Assembly: GCA_017379935.1 (NCBI GenBank)
Contig: JAFNVC010000018.1
Span: 124,001-188,000, forward strand
DNA length: 64,000 nucleotides
Source of the DNA: Clostridia bacterium
Lineage (GTDB): Bacteria > Bacillota > Clostridia > Oscillospirales > Acutalibacteraceae
Direction of reading: 5' to 3'
The notes beneath the pieces were generated by a model. That model did no database searches. It was not told the origin of the DNA and saw nothing but the letters and a program-made list of their open reading frames with translations. Of this stretch, positions 44,074-52,115 are shown piece by piece. The position numbers and the translations under genes are program-made. The stretch's first letter is position 1, and the number at the start of each line of letters is the position of its first letter.

Positions 44074-45159
44074 ATGCAATTCACAAAAAACGATACGAAC
44101 ATCGTCAAGGGTGCGGCAATTCTTATGATGATGCTTCATCACTGCTTCCTTGCACCGGAAAGATATGCGGGCTATGAAATCGATTTCGGCTTTATCGGTG
44201 AGGGCTACACCGTTCTCGTTTCAGCATTCTTTAAAATATGTGTAGCGGTGTTTGTTTTTCTTTCGGGCTACGGAATTTCAATCAGCCTGAGCCGTATTGA
44301 CCTTAATGATGCAAGACAGTGCACTGATCAGCTCAAAAAGCGAATGCTCTCGCTGATGTCGGGCTATTGGTTTATTTATGTTCTGTCAGTCATCGCCGTG
44401 CTGATCATTGACCGCGGTATGCTTTCGGTTTATAAGAGCGATTATCTTCCGGATTCAATTATATTTGCCGTGACGGATTTTCTCGGACTTGCTGAGCTGT
44501 TCGGTACACCGACGCTTAACGGAACGTGGTGGTATATGAGCCTTGCGATAATCATTGTCGCCGTTATGCCGATTTTCTATGCGCTTTATAAGAAATTCGG
44601 CGCAGCGGTACCTGCAGTTATAACCTTTATGCTCTGCGGCATTTTCAAGGATCAGAATTTCGATATGGTGCGCTGGCTGTTTACGATGGTGCTCGGAATG
44701 ATATGTGCTGAGCGCAACCTGCTTGTTAAATGGGCAGAGTTCAGGATAATCAAAAAGCACGATTGGGCAGATTGGATTGTCAAGTTCCTTATCTATACAC
44801 CGATTGCCGTGCTTATGATACATATCCGACAGTATTGCGATTACAGCGTCCCGTACCTTCGCGACGGTATTATCCCGATGTTTTTCGTTTTCTACATTTT
44901 CGCAATCGTCAGCAAGGTACCTGTTATTGATAAGGTGCTTGCCTTCCTCGGTAAGCATTCGATGAACATCTTCCTCAGCCACACCTTCCTGAGAGCGTAT
45001 TTCCTTAAGGATTTCCTGTATTCTCTGAAATACCCCGTGGTTATCGTAACGGTGCTGACGGTGCTGTCGCTCCTTCTTTCAATAGCGATTGATTTGCTTA
45101 AGAAATACACAGGCTACGATAAGCTGATAAAAAGGCTGACACAAAAAATCACAGCATAA
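44074..45159 (+). CDS. Acyltransferase family 3 membrane protein
   Basis: A 361-residue integral membrane protein with ten or so helices, of the acyltransferase-3 (OafA/NodX-like) family that O-acetylates surface polysaccharides. The first helix holds the family's catalytic-type histidines (AAILMMMLHHCFLAPERYAG). VFLSGYGISISLSR and TLNGTWWYMSLAI fit the family. The start is ATG 44074 with GAGGAGG. It probably modifies the polymer made by the two upstream transferases. Confidence 0.85.
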   Translation: MQFTKNDTNIVKGAAILMMMLHHCFLAPERYAGYEIDFGFIGEGYTVLVSAFFKICVAVFVFLSGYGISISLSRIDLNDARQCTDQLKKRMLSLMSGYWFIYVLSVIAVLIIDRGMLSVYKSDYLPDSIIFAVTDFLGLAELFGTPTLNGTWWYMSLAIIIVAVMPIFYALYKKFGAAVPAVITFMLCGIFKDQNFDMVRWLFTMVLGMICAERNLLVKWAEFRIIKKHDWADWIVKFLIYTPIAVLMIHIRQYCDYSVPYLRDGIIPMFFVFYIFAIVSKVPVIDKVLAFLGKHSMNIFLSHTFLRAYFLKDFLYSLKYPVVIVTVLTVLSLLLSIAIDLLKKYTGYDKLIKRLTQKITA

Positions 45160-45161
45160 TA

Positions 45162-45199
45162 AAAAAGAAAGACACGATTTGCATCGTGTCTTTCTTTTT
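45162..45199. terminator. Bidirectional terminator hairpin
   Basis: AAAAAGAAAGACACGAT (45162-45178) pairs with its exact inverse (45183-45199). It ends the acyltransferase transcript and also the oppositely oriented tRNA, whose CCA end it touches. Confidence 0.87.
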
Positions 45200-45274
45200 G
45201 GAGCTAGTAGTCGGACTCGAACCGACGACCTGCGCATTACGAATGCGCTGCTCTACCAACTGAGCCATACTAGC
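45199..45274 (-). tRNA. tRNA-Thr (anticodon CGU), CCA encoded
   Basis: On the minus strand the acceptor arms GCTAGTA and TACTAGC pair over 7 bp. The D arm GGCTCAGTTGGTAGAGC, anticodon stem GCGCA/TGCGC with loop TTCGTAA (anticodon CGT), and T arm GTCGGTTCGAGTCCGAC are complete, followed by discriminator T and genomic CCA. Anticodon CGU reads ACG threonine codons. Confidence 0.97.
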
Positions 45275-45290
45275 ATTTTGTGCGAGGATT

Positions 45291-45319
45291 ATTATAATAT
45301 ATCCCCGTACAAATTTCAA
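45291..45319 (-). promoter_or_regulatory. Promoter of tRNA-Thr
   Basis: On the minus strand: TTGAAA (45319-45314), 17 bases, TATAAT (45296-45291). Confidence 0.72.
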
Positions 45320-45333
45320 GTGGTTTTGGAAAT

Positions 45334-45663
45334 TTATTTGTTTTGCCGCACCATTTCCGCGATTTCCTTCACCGTCAGATATGTCGTGTTTACGGGCGGG
45401 GGAAGGAAGGTAAGTATTTTATCTGCGATTCTGAAAAAATCGTGCTGCGTCGTCAGCGTCAGTCTTTCGTGCGTTGTGACGGAAATCTGCGTGCTTTCGC
45501 GCTCGGCAACGATTTTTCCCGCGCGTTCACCCGTCCGCATATAGTCCGTGTTAATTTTACTTACGGCGATGCCGGTTATAACGAGCGAAACCGCTGTCAC
45601 AAGAACAACAACGGTGATATAAGCCTCTGCGATGCGCCTTGCCTGCGTTTTGTATTTATACAT
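45334..45663 (-). CDS. Small single-span membrane protein, unknown
   Basis: A 109-residue protein with a basic N-terminus (MYKYKTQARRIAEAY), one hydrophobic segment (~17-38: VVVLVTAVSLVITGIAV) and a mostly polar C-terminal part that may lie outside the cell. The last residues (TVKEIAEMVRQNK) look helical. No family recognised. The start is ATG 45661-45663, with GGAGGTG at ideal distance; an upstream start without a ribosome site would add 27 residues. No clear promoter was found, though the region upstream is AT-rich. Confidence 0.65.
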   Translation of the reverse strand: MYKYKTQARRIAEAYITVVVLVTAVSLVITGIAVSKINTDYMRTGERAGKIVAERESTQISVTTHERLTLTTQHDFFRIADKILTFLPPPVNTTYLTVKEIAEMVRQNK

Positions 45664-45786
45664 AAAAACACCTCCGAGCCTATTTTTGACAAAAGGAAAA
45701 TTTTTAATCATTGCAAAATCATTGTCGTATTTGTAATATTTCACAAAATCAGCTCTGTTTTATTGCAACAATAAGCAATTTGTATA

Positions 45787-45815
45787 TTGCAAATTCACTT
45801 TTTATTGGATATAAT
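45787..45815 (+). promoter_or_regulatory. Promoter of pckG
   Basis: TTGCAA (45787-45792), 17 bases, TATAAT (45810-45815), 44 bases before the ATG. Confidence 0.75.
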
Positions 45816-45859
45816 ATATGTGTATAAATTTGTATTTTCAACGAAAGGATTGAAATATT

Positions 45860-47647
45860 ATGGCATTGACAACCAACAAGTCAATTCTTGATTGGATTGA
45901 CGAAAAAGTAGAGCTCGTTAAGCCCGATCAGGTTATCTGGATCGACGGCTCTGAGGAGCAGCTCGAGGCACTCCGTGCCGAGTCTGTTGCTACAGGCGAA
46001 ATGATCAAGCTCAACCAGGAAAAGCTTCCCGGTTGCTATCTTCACAGAACAAACCCCAACGACGTTGCACGTGTTGAGGACAGAACCTTCATCTGCTCAA
46101 AGAAGAAGGAGGATGCAGGCCCGACAAACAACTGGTGCGATCCCGAAGAGATGTATGCGAAGCTTTACGACATCGCTCGCGATTCATACAAGGGCAGAAC
46201 AATGTACGTTATCCCGTTCTCAATGGGTCCGATCGGCTCACCTCTTGCAAAGGTTGGTGTTGAGATCACAGACTCAATCTACGTTGTTCTCAATATGGTA
46301 ATTATGACACGTGTCGGCAAGGAAGTTCTTGACGTTCTCGGCGACAGCAACGACTGGGTACGCTGCTTCCACGCAAAATGCGACATCGATCCCGAGAAGA
46401 GATATATCTGTCAGTTCCCCGAAGATAACGCTATCATCTCCGTTAACTCAGGTTACGGCGGAAACGTTCTTCTTGGTAAGAAGTGCTTCGCACTCCGTAT
46501 CGCTTCATACCAGGGCTGGAAGGAAGGCTGGATGGCAGAGCATATGCTCATCCTCGGTCTTGAGAATCCGCAGGGCGAGGTTAAGTACATCGCTGCTGCA
46601 TTCCCCTCAGCTTGCGGTAAGACAAACCTTGCTATGCTTATTCCTCCTGCATACCTCAAGGAGAAGGGCTACAAGATCTGGACAATCGGTGATGACATCG
46701 CTTGGATGAGAATCGGTAAGGATGGCAGACTCTATGCTATTAACCCCGAAAACGGCTTCTTCGGCGTTGCTCCCGGTACAAACGAGAAGTCAAACTTCAA
46801 CGCTCTTGAATCAACAAAGAAGAACACAATCTTCACAAACGTTCTTCATAATCTTGAAGATAACACAGTTTGGTGGGAAGGCCTCAACAAGGATCTCCCG
46901 ACAAACGCTAACGACTGGATCGGCAATCCCTGGGATCCGTCAAAGTTCAACAAGGCTGACAAGTCAACCTACGGCGCAAACCCGAACTCAAGATTTACAG
47001 CTCCGGCAATCAACTGTCCCTGCATTTCTCCCGAGTTTGATAAGGGTGAAGGTGTGCCCATCTCTGCAATCGTATTCGGCGGCCGTCGTGCAAAGTGCGC
47101 TCCGCTTGTTTACCAGTCAAAGAGCTGGGAGAACGGTGTATTCATCGGTTCTGCTATGGCTTCTGAGACAACAGCTGCAGCTGCAGGTGCAGTAGGCGTT
47201 GTCCGTCGTGACCCGATGGCTATGCTTCCGTTCTGCGGTTATCATATGGCTGACTACTTCCAGCACTGGCTCGATATGGGCGAGAAGCTCGGCGACAAGG
47301 CTCCGAAGATCTTCAACGTTAACTGGTTCCGTACAGACGATGAAGGCAACTTCATCTGGCCGGGATTCGGCGACAATATGCGCGTTCTCAACTGGATCAT
47401 CGACCGTTGCGAAGGCAAGGCTGATGCAACAGAGACAGCTATCGGTTATGTTCCGATGCCTGAGGATATCGACCTTACAGACCTTGATATGGATATGGAT
47501 ACTCTCAAGGATATCCTTACAGTTGACAAGGAAACATGGGAGAAGGAAGCAGCAGAAATCGAAGAGCACTACAAGAAGTTTGGCGACAGACTTCCCGAGG
47601 AGCTCAAGGCTCAGCTGGCTAACCTCAAGGCAAACCTTGCAAAATAA
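45860..47647 (+). CDS. pckG: Phosphoenolpyruvate carboxykinase (GTP)
   Basis: A 595-residue GTP-type PEP carboxykinase that interconverts oxaloacetate and PEP. The P-loop AFPSACGKTNLAML (~252-265) with the catalytic cysteine identifies the GTP class, as do PFSMGPIGSP, GGNVLLGKKCFALRIAS, FGGRRAKCAPLVYQS and NWFRTDDEGNFIWPGFGDN. The ATP-type enzyme, more usual in Firmicutes, has a different P-loop. In anaerobes it may run toward oxaloacetate for fumarate/succinate or aspartate formation. AAAGGATTG precedes the ATG. Codon use is strongly biased, as in fucI, suggesting abundant expression. Single gene with promoter and terminator. Confidence 0.95.
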   Translation: MALTTNKSILDWIDEKVELVKPDQVIWIDGSEEQLEALRAESVATGEMIKLNQEKLPGCYLHRTNPNDVARVEDRTFICSKKKEDAGPTNNWCDPEEMYAKLYDIARDSYKGRTMYVIPFSMGPIGSPLAKVGVEITDSIYVVLNMVIMTRVGKEVLDVLGDSNDWVRCFHAKCDIDPEKRYICQFPEDNAIISVNSGYGGNVLLGKKCFALRIASYQGWKEGWMAEHMLILGLENPQGEVKYIAAAFPSACGKTNLAMLIPPAYLKEKGYKIWTIGDDIAWMRIGKDGRLYAINPENGFFGVAPGTNEKSNFNALESTKKNTIFTNVLHNLEDNTVWWEGLNKDLPTNANDWIGNPWDPSKFNKADKSTYGANPNSRFTAPAINCPCISPEFDKGEGVPISAIVFGGRRAKCAPLVYQSKSWENGVFIGSAMASETTAAAAGAVGVVRRDPMAMLPFCGYHMADYFQHWLDMGEKLGDKAPKIFNVNWFRTDDEGNFIWPGFGDNMRVLNWIIDRCEGKADATETAIGYVPMPEDIDLTDLDMDMDTLKDILTVDKETWEKEAAEIEEHYKKFGDRLPEELKAQLANLKANLAK

Positions 47648-47663
47648 GCATATAAAACCAATT

Positions 47664-47694
47664 AAGGCTCGCACATCAGTGCGAGCCTTTTTGT
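47664..47694 (+). terminator. Terminator after pckG
   Basis: AAGGCTCGCAC (47664-47674) pairs with GTGCGAGCCTT (47679-47689) around ATCA, followed by TTTTTG. Confidence 0.88.
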
Positions 47695-47699
47695 GTGGT

Positions 47700-47882
47700 T
47701 TATACTATTTCTAAGTTTTCAATACCATATTTAAGGATAAGATTTATCAGCTCGTTGCGGGAATAATTGCTTTCCTCGGCAATTCTGTCCAGCTCATGCA
47801 GGATGTCTTCCTTAATGCGCACGGAAATGATGCGGTTGCCGTCTTCACCGCGCTTTTTGATTTTCAGAGACTCTCCACTCAT
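47700..47882 (-). CDS. Ribbon-helix-helix DNA-binding protein
   Basis: A 60-residue protein with the ribbon-helix-helix pattern of Arc/CopG/MetJ-type regulators: RIISVRIKEDILHELDRIA, then YSRNELINLILKYGIE. The basic N-terminus precedes the beta strand. GAGGTGAT lies upstream of ATG 47880-47882. Such single-domain proteins are often antitoxins or autoregulators, but no toxin gene adjoins it. It could control its own promoter and the divergent gene at 47991. Confidence 0.8.
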   Translation of the reverse strand: MSGESLKIKKRGEDGNRIISVRIKEDILHELDRIAEESNYSRNELINLILKYGIENLEIV

Positions 47883-47909
47883 TTTTATCACCTCAAATAT
47901 ATTTTAATA

Positions 47910-47938
47910 TTGACTAAAATAGAAAAATATATTACAAT
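47910..47938 (+). promoter_or_regulatory. Promoter for the membrane-anchored DUF4352-like protein
   Basis: TTGACT (47910-47915), 17 bases, TACAAT (47933-47938). Confidence 0.72.
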
Positions 47939-47990
47939 ATGATATAACAATGTAATACAAATATTGCATTGAAATAAAGGAGGTTTAAAT

Positions 47991-48575
47991 ATGAAATTTT
48001 TTAAAAAATTGATTGCTTTTGTAGTTGTGGCAGCTGTTGCTTTTGGCGTTATGTATTTGATGCAACGGCCCAAGCAGGGTGAAATCGGCGAAACATACAC
48101 TACCAAGTCAGGTATAGAATTTACCCTCAATGCAGTTGAATTTGCAGATGCTATTGATGGTTGGGGCGGCGCAAATGATGATTTCTGGAAGCCTCTCGAT
48201 GAAAACAACTGTAACATTGGCGGCAGATATACTTTGGAGCAGTATGCTCTTGCACATGGTTTGAAGCCCAAAAGTGATGATGACAGAATAGTTTATGTGT
48301 CATATACAGCGAAGAATACCGCGAAAAATGACATTACAATTAACGATGTTGGTGAGATCAATTACGACAACGGATATGAATACACTGAAGGTCAGTTGGC
48401 TTACAGAGTAAGTGCAGAGGGCGTATGGCAGGAGCTGCCGAACGGAATTACTATCAAGCAGCTTGATAGCGAAGCAAGAGAGTTCCGCGCATATATGATT
48501 GTACCCAAGGAGGTAGCAGAATCCGATAAGCCGGTAACCTACACAGTATTCGGTTACGAATTTGAATTAAGATAA
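47991..48575 (+). CDS. Exported or membrane-anchored DUF4352-like protein
   Basis: A 194-residue protein with a short basic N-terminus and one hydrophobic helix (~6-23: LIAFVVVAAVAFGVMYL), followed by a beta-rich domain. IGETYTTKSGIEFTLNAVEFAD and the later VYVSYTAKNTAKNDITIND resemble the immunoglobulin-like DUF4352 fold, often found in surface lipoproteins and anchored proteins. No lipobox cysteine is present. Function unknown. A strong AAGGAGG precedes the ATG. Its DNA is more AT-rich than the flanks, as is that of the divergent ribbon-helix-helix gene. Confidence 0.72.
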   Translation: MKFFKKLIAFVVVAAVAFGVMYLMQRPKQGEIGETYTTKSGIEFTLNAVEFADAIDGWGGANDDFWKPLDENNCNIGGRYTLEQYALAHGLKPKSDDDRIVYVSYTAKNTAKNDITINDVGEINYDNGYEYTEGQLAYRVSAEGVWQELPNGITIKQLDSEAREFRAYMIVPKEVAESDKPVTYTVFGYEFELR

Positions 48576-48592
48576 ATTCCATAAGCATAAAA

Positions 48593-48630
48593 ATCCCTGA
48601 ACGAGATTTTCGTTCAGGGATAATTTTTTG
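48593..48630. terminator. Bidirectional terminator hairpin
   Basis: ATCCCTGAACGA (48593-48604) pairs with TCGTTCAGGGAT (48610-48621), followed by AATTTTTT. Confidence 0.87.
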
Positions 48631-49539
48631 TTATTTCATTGAATCAATATAATCACAAGCGGCAAGTGCGGCGACTGCGCCGTCAGCAGCTGCGGTTGCA
48701 ACCTGACGGATTTTCTTCGTGCGGCAATCGCCTGCAACAAAGATTCCGTTTGCACCTGTTACGCAGGATTCGTCTGCGCTTGCATATCCTCTTTCGTCGA
48801 GAGCGATTACATTTGCGAAAGCCTCGTTCTGGGGGATAAGACCGATTGCGATGAAAAGTCCGTCGAGGCTGATGTGTGAAGCACTGCCGTCGGCATTCTT
48901 CGTGATTTCAACGCCGTCAAGCTCGGTGTCGCCCGTAAAGGCTGTAACCCTTGTGCCCGTGATAACCTCGATGTTGTCCTTTGCATAAACCTGCTCGGCG
49001 AGCTTCTTTTCACCCGTGAGGAAGTCGAGATCCTGCATAACGTAGACCTTTTCTGCGAGGTCGGAGAGGAGGATAGCCTCCTGCAATGCGGAATTACCGC
49101 CGCCGACAACGCCGACTGTCTTGCCTCTGAAGAAAGCGCCGTCACATACAGCGCAGAAGGAAATTCCTTCGCCGACGTACTTGTGCTCGTTTTCGAGACC
49201 TAACATTCTGTGCTTCGCGCCCGTTGCGATAACGACCGCCTTGCCCTCAAATTCGCCCGAATCGGTAACAACTGTCTTTGTTGCACCGTCCTTGATTCCG
49301 AGCGCTTCGCAAAGCTCAACGTCTGCGCCCTGCTCGAGCACCTGCTCAACGAGCTTGTCTGCAAATTCGTTGCCTGTCAGCTGAATAAAGCCGGGGATGT
49401 TCTCAACCTTGGGGGAGAAGGTAATCTGACCGCCGAAGGTTGCCTTTTCGATTACGAGAACGCTCTTGTTGGCCCTGCGAGCATACAGGGCGGCGGTAAG
49501 CCCCGCAGGGCCACCGCCGATAATTATAATATCATACAT
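48631..49539 (-). CDS. trxB: Thioredoxin reductase
   Basis: A 302-residue NADPH-dependent flavoenzyme. The FAD-binding GGGPAGLTAALYARRANK is near the N-terminus, the redox-active disulfide is CAVCDGAFF (~132-140), and the NADPH-binding GGGNSALQEA is near 155. The C-terminal IFVAGDCRTKKIRQVATAA completes the FAD site. It reduces thioredoxin. It lies 31 bases downstream of nrdD in the same direction, and that NrdD has its own thioredoxin-like domain, so TrxB may feed electrons to the ribonucleotide reductase directly. Confidence 0.93.
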   Translation of the reverse strand: MYDIIIIGGGPAGLTAALYARRANKSVLVIEKATFGGQITFSPKVENIPGFIQLTGNEFADKLVEQVLEQGADVELCEALGIKDGATKTVVTDSGEFEGKAVVIATGAKHRMLGLENEHKYVGEGISFCAVCDGAFFRGKTVGVVGGGNSALQEAILLSDLAEKVYVMQDLDFLTGEKKLAEQVYAKDNIEVITGTRVTAFTGDTELDGVEITKNADGSASHISLDGLFIAIGLIPQNEAFANVIALDERGYASADESCVTGANGIFVAGDCRTKKIRQVATAAADGAVAALAACDYIDSMK

Positions 49540-49570
49540 AACAATATTATCCCTTTAATAAAGTTTTTTC

Positions 49571-51943
49571 TTATGCGCCGAGGAACTTCTTGATATCAGA
49601 AACGCCTGCGAACTTTTCAACAACGCCGTCCTTGATAACTACGAGTGTCGGAGCCTGCTTGATACCGAGCTGTGTTGCGAGCTCAGCGTTTTCCTCTGCG
49701 AGGAGCTTCTCATAGGGGAAGCCTGCCTTGTCGAGGAATGCACATGCAATCTTACAGTTCGGGCATGTTGCTGTTGCGAAAAGAATGTTGCGTGTCTCAG
49801 CCTCTGGAGCGTCAGCGCCGACGATTACGTCTGATTCAACACAATCGCATGCTGTCTTTCTGAGAACTGATCTGCCGATATCGTAAACCTTACGGTCCTT
49901 GTACTCCTGAGTCTTACCGTCGTTCCAGTTCTTAACGGGACGGTAGTAGCCTGTGATACGGCTGTAAACCTCTGCCTCCTCACCGCACTCGGGGCAGGTG
50001 AATGCCTCGCCGGCGATGTAGCCGTGGTTCTTACATACGGAGTATGTCGGAGAAATTGAGTAGTAGGGGAGTCTGTAGTTTTCAGCAATCTTTCTTACAA
50101 GGCTTGCGCATGACTGCCAATCAGGAAGCTTTTCACCGAGGAAAGCGTGGAAAACGGTACCTGAAGTGTAAAGAGTATGAAGCTCGTCCTGCATATCGAG
50201 GGCTGTGAAGATATCCTCTGTATAGCCAACGGGAAGGTGTGATGAGTTGGTGTAGTACGGAGTCTGATCCTTCTCACAGCCTGCTGTGATGATGTCGGGG
50301 TAGTACTTAAGGTCGTGCTTTGCAAGGCGGAATGCTGTTGACTCAGCGGGAGTTGCCTCGAGGTTGTAAAGGTCGCCGTACTGAACCTGATAGTCGGAGA
50401 GTCTTTCTCTCATATGGTTAAGAACGTCCTTTGCAAACTGCTGTGTCTTCTCTGTTGTCATATCAGAGCGGAGCCACTTTGCGTTGAGACCAACCTCGTT
50501 CATACCGACAAGACCGATTGTTGAGAAGTGGTTGTCAAATGTACCGAGGTATCTCTTTGTGTAGGGATAAAGACCTGAATCGAGAAGCTTTGTGATAACT
50601 GTTCTCTTAACCTTGAGTGAACGTGCGGAAATATCCATCATTCTGTCAAGACGAGCGTAGAAGTCCTCCTCATCCTTTGCGAGGTAAGCGATTCTCGGAA
50701 GGTTGATTGTAACAACGCCGACAGAACCTGTTGATTCACCTGAACCGAAGAAGCCGCCTGACTTCTTACGAAGCTCACGGAGGTCAAGACGGAGACGGCA
50801 GCACATTGAACGAACGTCGCTCGGCTCCATATCGGAGTTGATGTAGTTTGAGAAATAAGGAGTACCGTACTTTGCTGTCATCTCGAAGAGAAGCTTGTTG
50901 TTCTCTGTCTCTGACCAGTCAAAGTCGCGTGTGATTGAGTAAGTGGGGATAGGATACTGGAAGCCTCTGCCGTTAGCATCACCTTCGACCATAATCTCGA
51001 TGAATGCCTTGTTGACCATATCCATCTCTTTCTTACAGTCCTTATACTTGAAGTCCATTTCCTTGCCGCCGACGATAGCGTTGAGCTCTGCAAGGTCGTT
51101 GGGAACTGTCCAGTCAAGAGTGATGTTTGTGAACGGTGACTGTGTACCCCATCTTGACGGAGTGTTAACGCCGTAGATGAAGGACTGGATGCACTGCTTA
51201 ACCTCCTTGTATGAAAGGTTATCAACCTTTACGAAGGGAGCAAGATAGGTGTCGAAGGAGGAGAATGCCTGAGCGCCTGCCCACTCGTTCTGCATAATAC
51301 CGAGGAAGTTTACCATCTGGTTGCAGAGCGTTGAAAGGTGAGCAGCGGGAGCGGATGTGATCTTACCGGGAACACCGCCGAGACCCTCCTGAATAAGCTG
51401 CTTGAGTGACCAGCCTGCGCAGTAGCCGGTGAGCATTGAGAGGTCGTGGATGTGGATATCAGCGTTTCTGTGAGCGTTGCCGATTTCGTCATCGTAAATC
51501 TCTGAAAGCCAGTAGTTAGCTGTAACTGCACCTGAGTTTGAAAGGATAAGACCGCCGACTGAATAAGTAACGGTGGAGTTCTCCTTAACGCGCCAGTCGT
51601 TGATTTTAAGGTAGTTGTCGATGATTGCCTTGTAGTCAACCATTGTAGCGTTGATGTTACGGATCTTCTCTCTCTGACGGCGGTAGATGATGTATGCCTT
51701 TGCAACATCGTCGTAGCCTGCCTTGATGAGAACGGATTCAACGCTGTCCTGAATATTTTCAACAGAAATCTGACCGTCCTTGATTTTTGGCTCGAATTCT
51801 GCTGTAACCTTTAATGCAATAAGGTCAATAATGTCGGGGTGTGAATACTTGTCACAAGCCTCGAATGCCTGGGAGATCGCTGTGCTGATTTTTGAAATGT
51901 CAAATTCTACGGTTTTGCCGTCTCGTTTGATAACAGTATACAT
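49571..51943 (-). CDS. nrdD: Anaerobic ribonucleoside-triphosphate reductase with C-terminal thioredoxin-like domain
   Basis: A 790-residue class III ribonucleotide reductase, longer than the usual ~700. Residues ~1-95 are an ATP-cone regulatory domain (VIKRDGKTVEFDISKI). The catalytic barrel follows. The zinc finger CPECG and the glycyl-radical segment RITGYYRPVKNWNDGK (~662-677) are intact. After ~40 residues comes an extra domain (~715-790) with the redox motif FATATCPNCKIA and KQAPTLVVIKDG, as in thioredoxin/glutaredoxin. It makes deoxyribonucleotides without oxygen. The fused redoxin, with trxB next door, points to thiol-based rather than formate-based reduction, as known for some class III enzymes. 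AGGAGAAG precedes the ATG. Confidence 0.93.
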   Translation of the reverse strand: MYTVIKRDGKTVEFDISKISTAISQAFEACDKYSHPDIIDLIALKVTAEFEPKIKDGQISVENIQDSVESVLIKAGYDDVAKAYIIYRRQREKIRNINATMVDYKAIIDNYLKINDWRVKENSTVTYSVGGLILSNSGAVTANYWLSEIYDDEIGNAHRNADIHIHDLSMLTGYCAGWSLKQLIQEGLGGVPGKITSAPAAHLSTLCNQMVNFLGIMQNEWAGAQAFSSFDTYLAPFVKVDNLSYKEVKQCIQSFIYGVNTPSRWGTQSPFTNITLDWTVPNDLAELNAIVGGKEMDFKYKDCKKEMDMVNKAFIEIMVEGDANGRGFQYPIPTYSITRDFDWSETENNKLLFEMTAKYGTPYFSNYINSDMEPSDVRSMCCRLRLDLRELRKKSGGFFGSGESTGSVGVVTINLPRIAYLAKDEEDFYARLDRMMDISARSLKVKRTVITKLLDSGLYPYTKRYLGTFDNHFSTIGLVGMNEVGLNAKWLRSDMTTEKTQQFAKDVLNHMRERLSDYQVQYGDLYNLEATPAESTAFRLAKHDLKYYPDIITAGCEKDQTPYYTNSSHLPVGYTEDIFTALDMQDELHTLYTSGTVFHAFLGEKLPDWQSCASLVRKIAENYRLPYYSISPTYSVCKNHGYIAGEAFTCPECGEEAEVYSRITGYYRPVKNWNDGKTQEYKDRKVYDIGRSVLRKTACDCVESDVIVGADAPEAETRNILFATATCPNCKIACAFLDKAGFPYEKLLAEENAELATQLGIKQAPTLVVIKDGVVEKFAGVSDIKKFLGA

Positions 51944-51990
51944 AGTTCTTCTCCTTTTCTTATTTTTTGTATTTCTTAGTGAGCGGGACG

Positions 51991-52020
51991 ATTATATCAT
52001 AGATATTGTGCTCTTGTCAA
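51991..52020 (-). promoter_or_regulatory. Promoter of nrdD-trxB
   Basis: On the minus strand: TTGACA (52020-52015), 18 bases, TATAAT (51996-51991) with extended TGA. Candidate NrdR-like boxes overlap it. Confidence 0.75.
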
Positions 52021-52045
52021 CAGCAAAAACACAATATCTTGGTTG
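51997..52045. promoter_or_regulatory. Pair of NrdR-box-like sites
   Basis: AGATATTGTG (52001-52010) and CACAATATCT (52030-52039) are exact inverses. Each resembles half of the NrdR consensus ACACwATATwTwGTGT. Their centres are about 33 bp apart, near three helical turns, with one site in the spacer of the nrdD promoter and the other just upstream of the -35. The match to consensus is partial. Confidence 0.5.
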
Positions 52046-52115
52046 AAATTTATCCCTCGGTACGATATTTGGTACTAAATCTAGTGTTTGTCTAACAAAC
52101 AGCACAAGATTTCGG

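Noticed and set aside
47700..48575. Ribbon-helix-helix gene and its divergent neighbour as a toxin-antitoxin pair
   Set aside because: The genes are divergent, and the second encodes an exported DUF4352-like protein with no toxin features.
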